Positions 1-10,900 of a stretch of DNA of 64,000 nt are shown here, in pieces. Where the stretch lies: contig OX463839.1 of the NCBI GenBank assembly GCA_949825065.1, forward strand, positions 31,753,540 through 31,817,539, in the 5' to 3' direction. The notes beneath the pieces were generated by a model. That model worked only from the letters and a program-made list of their open reading frames with translations, was not told the DNA's origin and searched no databases. Source of the stretch: Odontocerum albicorne. Its lineage: Eukaryota; Arthropoda; Insecta; Trichoptera; Odontoceridae. Positions within the stretch are counted from its first letter, which is position 1. Each line of letters starts with the position of its first letter. The position numbers and the translations under genes are program-made.

Positions 1-2103
1 GAAACAAGAGCGTTTCAAAGAAGAGACAATCGAAAAATGTATTTTTGAGTTGAAATATGAGTATTGAATAAGAAAGGGAATATGGGAAAATTCTTTTGCT
101 CCCCTCTTAAGGAAGTATGTGGTGTGAGGAAGAATCATGGTAAAAAGGTGATTACGTTGAAACAAAGAGGTTATGTACAGAGAGTGTAAAAACGAAGAAA
201 ACTACACCGCAAAAAAATGTGGAATCCCTATCGAAAAGAACCACGAATTTTTTTAGAATGTCTTAGAGCGGAATGTAAAAAGAGAACGAAAAGAATTGTT
301 GTTAAAATAAAGGACAAACCAACAAGAGAGGACACATAAAGCATTCATAGAAATTCAAAACAAATGTTGAAATCGTTCTGGTAGGAAATTAGTAAAATAA
401 GAGGAAAATATAATGTAAGGGATGTGAACGGGATAGAATACAAGAATGGTAGTGTAAAATTGATCAATTTGACATAGGTCTTAAAGTTGGTAGTTGTTTC
501 AAAAACTCTTGAATATTTCTTAAAATTGAAAACAGTATCTTGAATACAAATGTTGATATCGTTTGAAAGTTTTTATTATTATTTTTTTAAATATATCAAG
601 ACTCAAATTTGAAAACTGACAATTAGTAAATTATCAAAGATAACATATTATATATAAACTAAAATAGTAATTTTAAGTGCTGCCCTTTAATGGTAAAATA
701 GTAAGTGGAATAAAATTTAAAAAACTTTTAGTTATTTCTTTGTAAGATACGTGCATTTCACGTGGAAGTTGTAAGAGATCTGCATTTCACGTGGAAGTTG
801 AACAATGTGTTAAAAGTATCTTAAAAGGAACAAATTAAATGTTCTTATTATGGGTTGTATCATTCACCATTGCACCGTTAGTAACATGCGGAAGATAGCA
901 TGTGTCAATTTTGTATGATTTAGAAGTTTACAAAAAGCATAAAAAAGGTAAGTGCCCATGTGACAGGTATACAGAGGTGCCGGTATTTTGTCACTGGGCT
1001 CGTCAAGTCGTCATGTTGACCAACTATTGTCAACATGGAAATGAGTAAAGACCATAAAACACCAAATATGAAATGAAAACTATTACTACAGCATAGAATT
1101 CATCATATTTATGATGGATAATATGTTTTAACATTGGATTTTTTACTACGAATATATACCATACTTTTTTCCTTACATAAATCTTTTTATCAGTCAACCC
1201 CCAGTGACCTTACAGTTTTATTTCTCTTTCTCTCGTTCTCATTTTTCAAGAAATAGGTATGCTAGAACTTCGTAAGTGCTCTAACAACCCGTCTGTGGTG
1301 ATGTATATTGATATTGCAAAATTTGCCAGCTGTAAAAAACAGAGCAACAAAATGTATCAAGTCAAAATTCTGTTTGGTTTCTGAATTGACTTTTGCTATT
1401 TTGAATGTATCGTTTATTATCTATTTATAAAAGTCTACACGTGAATTATTGAAGTTATTTTTTATTTATTTAATCCTATCCGGAGATCTGCGAAGCGTAA
1501 ATACGGTAATTATTGAATGCGTATGAGTAGTTTTGTTGGCATTTTTTGTAAAGCAACGTAATATTTGATTGACTAAATAGTTGGGATACCAAAAACCCAC
1601 CAAGGCTCTTTGGATATCGCAAGGTAACTTGGGAAGCCATCGAAGATCGCCAGAAGATCATGTTACTTAGGGACATTTAGAGGGACTATAAATGCCTACA
1701 TCAATTGGGTATGAGTTTTATGAGTACCGATTGAAGTGGGATATATAAAATTAAAAAGTGTTACGGATTTAATCAATTTTACTATTTAGAATCCTTTTTA
1801 TGATCGTGTATAAGCAGCTTAAGCTTCAGCATGTGAATCAATTGGGAAATGCATGGGAAGTGCGATTACCATAAACCTTATTCAATAAATTTGAGTAAAT
1901 GATTAACAAGTCGGTATATTTTTTTCATACAAATACATTCTAAAAACTATGCATTATTAGAACTTTTCCGTCTTTTGGGCAGTTGAAAAATGTGTAATTT
2001 TTTTAATTTTATTTAAAATTCTAGGCCCATTTGTCCAGTGATGGGCCTCCCTAGATAAAATCTCGGTGAGAACTTAATTTATCTGAATTTATAAGTTTTT
2101 TTT
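1..2103. other. AT-rich non-coding stretch, no gene seen
   Basis: Both strands carry frequent stops and I recognise no coding similarity. The only local structure noted is a 20-bp direct repeat (TGCATTTCACGTGGAAGTTG) at 752 and 781. The short minus-strand open frame near 1476-1676 has no recognisable feature. Confidence 0.6.
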
Positions 2104-2436
2104 ACTTTTGGTAGTTGCTTAATATATTTATTTTTCAAAATAGTGCCTTTTCAATCATATTCAATGGATCAATATTGATATTTTTTTACTTTTGATAGTT
2201 GCTTAAAATATTTATTTCAAAATAGTGCCTTTTCAATCATACTCAATGGATCAATATTGATATTTTTTTACTTTTGATAGTTGCTCAAAATATTTATTTC
2301 AAAATAGTGCCTTTTCAATCATACTTAATGGATCAATATTGATATTTTTTTACTTTTGATAGTTGCTTAAAATATTTATTTCAAAATAGTGCCTTTTCAA
2401 TCATACTCAATGGATCAATATTGATATTTTTTTACT
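2104..2436. repeat. 82-bp tandem repeat, four copies
   Basis: The word ACTTTTGATAGTTGCT recurs at 2104 (as ...GGTAGTT), 2188, 2270 and 2352, and the array stops at 2434 after the start of a fifth unit. The last three periods are exactly 82 bp and the first is 84 because of two extra T. Units differ by only one or two substitutions, which indicates recent amplification. No coding potential is seen. Confidence 0.9.
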
Positions 2437-4275
2437 CTCCACGATACAACATTTTATATGTGCATTGTTTCGGCGGAAAGGCGAACGGAAGTACAGGTAC
2501 AGGTACGTAGCAATGCAAAAAGTCTACCATTTTTTAAAATAGAGAGCCATGTCTCTATGCAAGACCTGTTAATTATAAATTTCATATATTTGTCATAAAT
2601 ATTAAAAAAACTCAACTAAAACATTCATATCCTTATACTATTTCAACCGCATCATAATCTCAATAACTCCTCATCACACACTCTACATTCGCATCAGTCA
2701 TTCACTTACATGCCTATGTGGGATACCTCTAAAAGTATCTCACACCTCGCTTTCCCTCTGTGAATGAGTCACATTGTATATATTTTTGAACTTGAAGGTA
2801 TGATGGCATTATAAAAACTACCACCCCCGCTAATGAATGTGTTGTAAATTCTTATCGCAAGGAACAGAATCTCGTATTTCTCCTCCCAATAATGGATGAT
2901 CTCGCGGGGGTCGCAACCAGATTCAGTGCGTCGTTTCATGTTCTATATCTGAGCTCATTTAATATTATATTTTAAATTTCAATAAAATCATATTTCTGTT
3001 CAAACGGTATTCACTCAGAATCGAAAAATAATTTATTTTAACTTCTGTGTCTATGTTTCCTTTACAAATATTTTTTATGGTTTATCATTTGGTGTTAATA
3101 CCTATTCAGCACTTTATAGTTAATAGTTTAAGCTCGATTTCATATAACCAGTTGAGCTTAAACAAATCCGAATGGAATATAATATTTAGATTTAAGTAAT
3201 TTTTAAGTTAACGATTCATAGCTATTCTCGAATGTGCATTGGAAACATGTTTATATGTACTTACGCACCAAACAAATGTAAATACGAATTTTCACACTGT
3301 TAAGACAATACTGACAACAAATGACATGAAGTTATGCATGCCCCCCTTTAATTCCATTAACATTGCCCACCTCCACATATCTATCTCCTGTGGCAGGACA
3401 GGCAATCGAGATCTAGAGCCGACTTCACATGCACTTACAAGAGTGGTCAGGATCGTTCCGAATAAGGTAATATTTTTAATCTAAACAAAAGATAAAAAAA
3501 GAGATTGCCACATGGCAATGAACACGACAGGTTAAAAAAAAAGAAGATGTGTGTCGAAATAGGAAAATATGGCGCTATGTTCCTTCTGTGTACCTTGACA
3601 GGGAAATGTGATGATATGTTTTTGCGTGATTTTTATAATTTCGAATCCTTTTTATGATAGTGTATAAGCTTTTTACTTTCTGAAGTAAATCACCACCAGT
3701 ATTAAATAAACTGTAAATCGAGCGTATACAATCACTTGACCTCACAATATAAATCAACGGATAAAAAATTTAAATATCAAATATTTATAATTTTATTTTT
3801 GAGCTTCCAGAGCGGTTAAATCGAAATCAAATATTGAAAAAAGAGAATAGCTTTCAATTATAATCTCTCATGTCGAAGACTAGATTCCTTCTTCTTGAAT
3901 AATGAAGATCTTAAATAAGTGTTATTAAAATATACAGAGATTATAATACAATACATAGTATTTAGACAGAAATATAATGAGTGCATTATCAATACTGGAC
4001 CGATTTGGCTCCCTTCAGTTATCGTGCCCCGCCCGGTTAGGCAGGCTAGAGTGCCCCGGCTGCTTCATCCTTGGTTCCATTAACTTTTGCACTTGGCAAT
4101 GACCTTTTATTTTCCATTGTCATATAAGTTGTTGGTTTTCTCCTAGTTGACAACGCAATTCATTCTCGTCATCGTTTTCGTAAGAATGAATGTTAAAAAA
4201 GATTTGCAGAAGCATATTGTTGGTGATTAGTAAGCCAATAATCATGGAATGACTGAGATGTGTATGTGATAGGAG
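2437..4275. other. Non-coding stretch, no gene seen
   Basis: AT-rich DNA without recognisable genes. A short GC-richer patch lies at about 4025-4080. The small open frames at 3239-3484 (+) and 3575-3757 (-) show no domain, no splice-site support and no similarity I recognise. Confidence 0.5.
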
Positions 4276-4475
4276 NNNNNNNNNNNNNNNNNNNNNNNNN
4301 NNNNNNNNNNNNNNNNNNNNNNNNNNNNNNNNNNNNNNNNNNNNNNNNNNNNNNNNNNNNNNNNNNNNNNNNNNNNNNNNNNNNNNNNNNNNNNNNNNNN
4401 NNNNNNNNNNNNNNNNNNNNNNNNNNNNNNNNNNNNNNNNNNNNNNNNNNNNNNNNNNNNNNNNNNNNNNNNNNN
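4276..4475. other. Assembly gap (200 N)
   Basis: A run of exactly 200 N, a usual placeholder for a scaffold gap of unknown true size. The open frame that appears to run through it is an artefact. Confidence 0.99.
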
Positions 4476-5788
4476 TAACGAGCTTATATGTTTGTTAACA
4501 CAACAAAATAAAATATGTTTTGATGATGAATAAAATGTTAGCTGAAGATTTATATTATCGCTTTATCATTATCATCAACATTGTATTCTCCTTCTTCGAT
4601 AAGGTATCAGTTACATCCTCATCGACACTGATCTCTATTTAGTCTCTTTGACCAACTTTTTCCACTCAGTCCATTCCAGTTTTGGTCCTCCTCACACAAT
4701 TTCTCCACCCGCTTACTCTAGGTGACCTACATGTAATTTTGATTACAGCTGGTCTTGATAATTATACAAGGAACTCCTGTTTCGCACATCCGTAAGATAT
4801 GTCCACTGCAGTTGGGACGTTCCCATTTTTCGTTAGAATATTTTTTTATTTTTTCACTACCCCCGGCAAAAATATTGTCTGCTGCCTTTATTTTCTAACA
4901 ATGTAACATTAATGTTATCATTTGCTAAACGTGGTAGTATTGACATATGTAGATACTTAGTAACTTATATTTAATGACTCTCCTGCAGCAGCAGATGGTA
5001 ATTTCATACATATTATATTATATATATACTAACGAATTGGTTATTCTCGATCGAAGGCTTGTTTTGGTTGTCATCAGTGGTAATCCGCCTTCTATGTTAG
5101 AGTGGACACCATCTTTCCAGAGTGGAGGGTCGTATCACAATTACGATTTTTTTAAAACCATAGAGATACACATTGCATTTTTTGGTTTGTTTCAAAACCA
5201 TCAAACATAGAAAAAAAAAATTTTGTTCCATCTTCAACATGATACCAAAAAAACCGCTCTAGCAATTTGAGTAAACAATGGGCAAAAGAATGCGCTAAAC
5301 TTTTAACTTTCATAATAAGATGCATTTATTACGTTTGGAATTAAGTTAACAACGAAGATTTTAAATAAATTTGTAAAGTCCTAAGAGCACCTTGAGGAGA
5401 AATGCGAAACTATTAGTTTCCTGACGACATATTGAATTGTCCTTTTATTATTGCTTAACATCTTTTTCGAGTATTTTTTTCAAATGAACACTTTCATTTA
5501 CCGCGTATTTAGAATATCGATGATATTGTTTCGAGTTAAGTGCATTTGAGTAATTTATTGTAATTGTGTGGGAGTCACCGCACTTCCGCCGGAAATAGTT
5601 TTTCCTTTGAATTGAGTTCCGTAGAACCGGAAGTCACTACGTTTAAAGGAAGATATAATTGCTTATTTTGTGATTGGAAATTTTACACCGATAACAAAAA
5701 TGCATAAAAAAGTATTTTTCTAAACTTTCATTATTAATATCTTAATATTGATGAGCAAACCATATATTGGTTCAGTTACCTCTCATAT
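4476..5788. other. Repeat-derived intergenic DNA
   Basis: No gene seen. The segment 5165-5420 is related to 16115-16395: both contain a stretch like ATGCGC(T/C)AAA.TTTTA followed by CTTTCATAATAA and by a TACGTTT/GAA..AAGTTA.CAACG tail. They are two diverged copies of one dispersed repeat. The segment 4941-5010 is a copy of another dispersed repeat, listed separately. Confidence 0.5.
4941..5010 (+). repeat. Dispersed repeat, copy without the CTCGTA insertion
   Basis: Aligns with 6004-6079 through TGTAGATACTTAGTAAC and GGTAATTTCATA. At the point where the other copy reads TGACATACTCGTATGTAG this copy reads TGACATATGTAG, so it lacks six bases. It serves as the empty reference for a putative excision footprint. 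Confidence 0.75.
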
Positions 5789-6548
5789 TTCAAAATTAAC
5801 CTTTTGCACTTCAAATTTAATCTTTTGCACTTCAAATTCACCCTTTTGCAAATCAAAATCAATCTTGCAAATTAAATTCACCCTTTTGTTACCAAATAAA
5901 AAAAAGATATAATACAAAGATATATGTATAATTTATGTATGTATAATATAAGCACTGTAGCAATTGACAATTCATCATAATTCATAATTATGTATACAAG
6001 AACTGACATACTCGTATGTAGATACTTAGTAACGTAATCTATAATAGTTCTCCTGCAGTAGCTGGTGGTAATTTCATATGTACGAGAATGTATTAAAGAA
6101 TTGACTAATAAATGGGAGAAATTCGAGTCAATGTAAATTTGTTTTAACGTTGTGTGACGTAACATAAACGTTTTGTTTTATCGATGTTTGACATAAACGT
6201 ATTGATTTATGGTTGTTTGATGTAGACGTGTTGTTTTATCGTTGTTTGATGTAAAAACTTGGTTTTATCGTTGTTTGACATAAAAGTGTTATTTTATCGT
6301 TGTTTGATATATAAGAGTCACTTTTTCGTTGTTTGATGTAAACGTGTAGTTTTAATGATATGTGATGTAAACGTGTTGTTTAAAAAGGATAAAATTACAC
6401 TTTTACCGAATTTGATAAAATTTTGATGGAATTTGTTAACAAAAGTGTGAATTTGATATGCCAAAATCTGAATTCGATTTGCAAAAGGGTGAATTTGATT
6501 TACAAAAGGTTAATTTTAAAGTGCAAAAAGTTGATTTTGAAATGTAAA
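5789..6548. repeat. Foldback-type inverted repeat built of short tandem units
   Basis: The left arm (about 5789-5893) and right arm (about 6419-6548) are reverse complements with indels. Both are made of degenerate units of about 22 bp of the type CTTTTGCAAATCAAATTCACC. The centre (about 6160-6390) holds another degenerate array of about 29-bp units ending TTTTATCGTTGTTTGA. Subrepeated arms around an unrelated centre is the architecture of foldback elements. I see no transposase or clear target duplication. Confidence 0.6.
6004..6079 (+). repeat. Dispersed repeat, copy carrying CTCGTA
   Basis: Second copy of the repeat at 4941-5010, here inside the foldback structure. It differs most obviously by the six-base insertion that creates TACTCGTA at 6009-6016. 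Confidence 0.75.
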
Positions 6549-6669
6549 ATCTATTTTCCATTATTTATTATTTTTGTTGTATGGAGTGCAAGCGATGGAA
6601 TACACGATCCCTCGTGTATTATCCCTCGTTCCTCCCGGAACGCTCACTTTTTTATTAATACATTTCGAC

Positions 6670-6900
6670 CTTCTACCTACATACATATATATCATCACGC
6701 CATTTGTCTTTCGGGGTAGGCAGAAAGAAGAGAACGCCAGATTTTCGTCTCTTCTACACCTCTTTCGCCGCTCCTACGGCATTCTCATACACCTACTATT
6801 TCTCGGAATTTTTACATTATTTTTCAAAATATTATCCACTTGATTCAACCATACTTGCCTTGATCTTTTTCCACCCCGCCTTTCACACAAAGTTTCACTG
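6670..6900 (-). mobile_element. RTE-like LINE 3' end, degraded
   Basis: The minus strand carries the recurring 3' end of this window's RTE-like LINE: ...TCTGCCTACCCCGAAAGACAAATGGCGTGATG and a tail. The CTACCCC..GGGAAATGG.(A/G)TGATGG tail is shared with copies at 43500-43830, 51250-51305 and 56570-56625. No intact frame remains. Confidence 0.55.
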
Positions 6901-7261
6901 TATACTGTCACGGCAGATATTGAGGCTGTCCGGTTTTAATATATAAGTTTTAGTGCCCCATTTACTATGTTTCCTATCGCTATACGCTGTTTAATATCCC
7001 TTGTAACTATTCCATCATCTAAGAAAATACAACCTTAAGAGCAGAAACTTCAACTTGATATAAGATTGTCTTCGATTCACAGGTTATCTCATGAAATTTT
7101 AACTTTGTATACATACTCGTATGTGAAGATAATCAAACTCACAATTTTCTCTTTTTATAAAATGTATAGAAAAATATATAAGTAATGACGTATTGTGTTT
7201 AAAATGAATTTAACTATAAAATACACATGTTACTTTCATTTTCCTTACTTTACCTTGACGC

Positions 7262-7528
7262 ATGGAAGTTGCTTTGACTTTGCAGCAGAAGGATAAAAGT
7301 AAGATTAATTTGGAGCAGATGCGTGCCATAAGGAAAAAACGTGCAGTGTTAATGTATGAAAGAAGGCGGAAACACATCAGAAATGAATGCGCGGATAAAA
7401 TAGACTTTGTAAATGAGATGAAAAAGTGTCAATTAAAATGGTGTAGAATGAATTACGAAATTAAGAAAAATCGAATATACAAGTCAGAAGTACAAGGTGT
7501 GCGCGGAAGAGGAAGATCGCGGAATTAG
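7262..7528 (+). pseudogene. Probable RTE-type LINE ORF2 C-terminal remnant
   Basis: An open frame of 88 codons. It contains RRKHIRNEC, a DKIDFVNEMKKCQLKW stretch and the terminal SEVQGVRGRGRSR. This order (nicked RNE motif, then a short helix ending ..LKW/LRW, then G.RGRGRPR) is typical of the extreme C-terminus of RTE-class retrotransposon polyproteins, where the usual reading is LRWYGHVMR..EVQG.RGRGRP. The initiator Met is probably fortuitous. It could also be noise, since the composition is Lys/Arg-rich. Confidence 0.4.
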
Positions 7529-7891
7529 AAAAAAAACAAAAAAAATGTTTTGTGGTTTAGATCCTTTCTTTTTATATTCGTTCATATGACGAGATGGTAT
7601 CTTCTGTACACAATTAAATTTTGAGATATATGTGTATATGGATGTATTTATGGATGAGTATTTTTTAACTAAACAATTTTTTTAACATCGATTTGTCATG
7701 AAGAAAATGGAAGTTTTAAATAACTTTTTAAAAGGGTTCTTAATAAAATGGCACATTTTATTATTATTTTTCGTTATAAAAGATTCGGTATAAATTAAAA
7801 TATCACATTGAACATAATAATGAATGTATTCGAAAAATACTTGAGTGATTTCATCTTTGTCGATCGTGTCGGGTCATCACAGCACTGTTGT

Positions 7892-7897
7892 TTTATT
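7892..7897 (-). promoter_or_regulatory. Polyadenylation signal AATAAA for the Gly/Ser gene
   Basis: AATAAA on the minus strand, 24 nt beyond the TAA at 7922-7924 of the proposed last exon, inside GTGATAAATAAAACA. The distance suits a short 3' UTR. Confidence 0.5.
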
Positions 7898-7921
7898 TAT
7901 CACTTATTGCCTCCTGTATCC

Positions 7922-7938
7922 TTAACGGCCATAGTGTC
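7922..7938 (-). CDS. Proposed last exon of the Gly/Ser protein (17 nt coding)
   Basis: Preceded on the minus strand by a good acceptor, TTTGTTATATTCACAG, with the exon starting at 7938. Joined to the phase-1 donor at 8828/8829 it adds H-Y-G-R and a stop, so the protein would end SAGHYGR, compositionally like the rest. An AATAAA follows 24 nt later. The donor (GCAG/GTAAAT), acceptor, phase and composition agree, but the exon is very short and could be coincidental. Confidence 0.55.
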
Positions 7939-10900
7939 CTGTGAATATAACAAATGAAACGATGTCATAAATGATTTATAATAAATGTATAAATACAAAT
8001 AAAGATCACGTTCCGAAGATGTAACGATTCATGCTCAAGTAAGAATTATTGACTTTTTGAATATCGATATTCGGTCGTCAGAGCCTTGTCGGGTTCCTAA
8101 CTGGTGCACCGCGTGCAGGGGGGGGGGGTCAACTTAGGCTTGTTTGGTTGCTGAAACGGTATAACAATGCAAAAAGTCTTCATTTTGTGGATAAAAATAT
8201 TGACATATGCATATAAATATAGTCTAAAGTGCGATAATGAAACACGCCTAACATTCCTTCATTGACAGTTTTGTAAAAAAATAAAAATATTTTTTTATTC
8301 ATTTTCTACATTTAATAAAAACTAAAACATTAAATAAAAACAAAAATAGTCAATAAAAGTAAAGTGAATTCTCAATTTATTATTGATTTTTTTTTAAATA
8401 AAAATTGAGGCCGCGATTGATTTTTTTCTGGCTTAGAACCTCTGGAGTAGATGCGTAACGTACAGCTCGTCGTTGTACTTGTTGAAAATACATTTTCCCA
8501 ACAGAGAAGTTAAATTTACAAACTAGACACACATTATCAATAAAAAAAAACTAAAATTAATGCGCAAAAAATATATGTATAATATTTGTAGTCTAGTTTA
8601 AGAAAAAAATAATTTTATATTTCAATTTTATTTTCTTGGTCAATTGAAGAAATAGTTATTTTAAATAAACGACACACCAGACTTTTCTTTATTATACTTG
8701 AAAATTAAAAAATGTAAATAAATTTAGTATGTAAACTGACAAAAATACTCAAAAGTTGAAGTGAAACATAAGCAATTAAATTTAAGAATTTTATTGGTAT
8801 TCAAAGAAATGGGTCAAATAAAATTTACCTGCACTAGAACCGGCGCTTGAGTATGATGACGAATGACTTCCACCGACTCCAAATCCACCGAGACCTGCGG
8901 AACCCGAGTGACTGGCGGATCCCGCATGGCTCAGCGAGTCGGCCGCTGCTCCTATTCCTCCGAGAACACCTCCAATTATCCCTTTGACAGCACCATTTGT
9001 CGCTCCAGAATATGATCCAGATCCACCATAATGACCTAATCCTCCATGTTTGCCTGCTCCTCCGTAACTTCCAGATCCTCCATAACTTCCAGATCCACTA
9101 TAACTTCCAGCACCAGCTCCGGCAAATGATGAACCATGTGATCCATATTCACCATTATCAAAATGTATCGCATCATTTCCATAACCTTCTGATCCACCGA
9201 TGTTGCCCAATCCAGAGCTACTTGGTCCGCCAAGACTTCCTGAACCACAGGAGATTCCAGAACCACATCCGGCAGTACCACCAGACCCTCCTAGACTTCC
9301 TGTTCCTCCATAGCTTCCAGCACCAGATCCAGCAAGGCTTCCAGAACCAGATCCGGTGTAACTACCAGATCCTCCAATGCTTCCTTCCCCACCAAGACTT
9401 CCAGACCCAGATCCTCCAAAACCTCCTAGTCCACCGTGGTTACTGGAGCTACCTCCAGTGTAGGTACCAGCCCCTCCAAGACTTCCTGCTCCACCATGGC
9501 TCCCAGAACCAGATGCACCAAGGCTTCCTGAACCAGATCCGGTGTAGGTACCAGATCCTCCAAGATTTCCTGCCCCACTAAGACTTCCAGATCCAGATCC
9601 TCCAAGACTTCCTGCCCCACCAAGATTTCCAGAGCCAGATCCTCCTAGTCCACCATGGTTACTGGTGCTACCTCCAGTGTAAGTACCAGACCCTCCAAGA
9701 CTTCCTGCTCCACTATGGCTCCCAGAACCAGATGCACCGAGGCTTCCTGAACCAGATCCGGTGTAGCTACCCGATCCTCCAAGATTTCCTGCCCCACTAA
9801 GACTTCCAGAGCTAGATCCTCCAAGACTTCCTGCCCCACCAAGACTTCCAGATCCAGATCCTCCGGAACCTCCTAGTCCACCGTGGTTACTGGTGCTACC
9901 TCCATTGTAAGTACCAGACCCTCCAAGACTTCCTGCTCCTCCATGGCTCCCAGAACCAGATCCGGTGTAGGTACCAGATCCTCCAAGATGTCCTGCTCCA
10001 CTAAGACTTCCAGAGCCAGATCCTCCAAGACTCCCTGCCCCAATAAGACTTCCAGAGTCAGATCCTCCGAAACCTCCTAGTCCACCGTGGTTACTGGTGC
10101 TACCTCCATTGTAAGTACCAGACTCTCCAAGACTTCCTGCTCCACTATGGCTCCCAGAACCAGATGCACCGAGGCTTCCTGAACCAGATCCACTAAGACT
10201 TCCAGAGCCAGATCCTCCGAAACCTCCTAGTCCACCGTGGTTACTGGTGCTACCTCCATTGTAAGTACCAGACCCTCCAAGACTTCCTGCTCCCCCATGG
10301 TTCCCAGAACCAGATGCACCGAGGCTTCCTGAACCAGATCCGGTGTAGGTACCAGACCCTCCAAGACTTCCTGCTCCACCATGACTCCCAGAACCAGATG
10401 CACCGACGCTTCCTGATCCAGATCCGGTGTAGGTACCAGATCCTCCGAAACTTCCTGCTCCACTAAGACTTCCAGAGCCGGATCCTCCAAAACTTCCAGA
10501 ACCAGATCCTCCAAGACTACCTGCTCCACCATGGCTTCCAGAATCCGATCCTGTGTAGCTACCAGATCCTCCTAGACTTGATGAACTACCGAGACTTCCG
10601 GAACCAGATCCAGCAAGGCTTCCTGAACCAGATCCGGTGTAGCTACCAGATCCTGCAAGATTTCCAGCTCCACCGAGACTTCCAGAACCAGATGGTCCAT
10701 AACTTCCTAGTCCTCCGTGATTACTGGAACTGCCTCCAGTGTAGGTGCCAGATCCCCCAAGACTTCCTGATCCACCGTAGTTTCCGGAATCACTTCCTCC
10801 TTTTCCAGCTCCATCATTTTTTCCAAAGATAGATCCAGAATTAGTGCCCGTTGTAGTAGAACCATATGTTCCTGTTTTACTAGTATCTAAAGCTGAAACT

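Noticed and set aside
4260..4478. Open frame through the run of N
   Set aside because: Artefact of the assembly gap.
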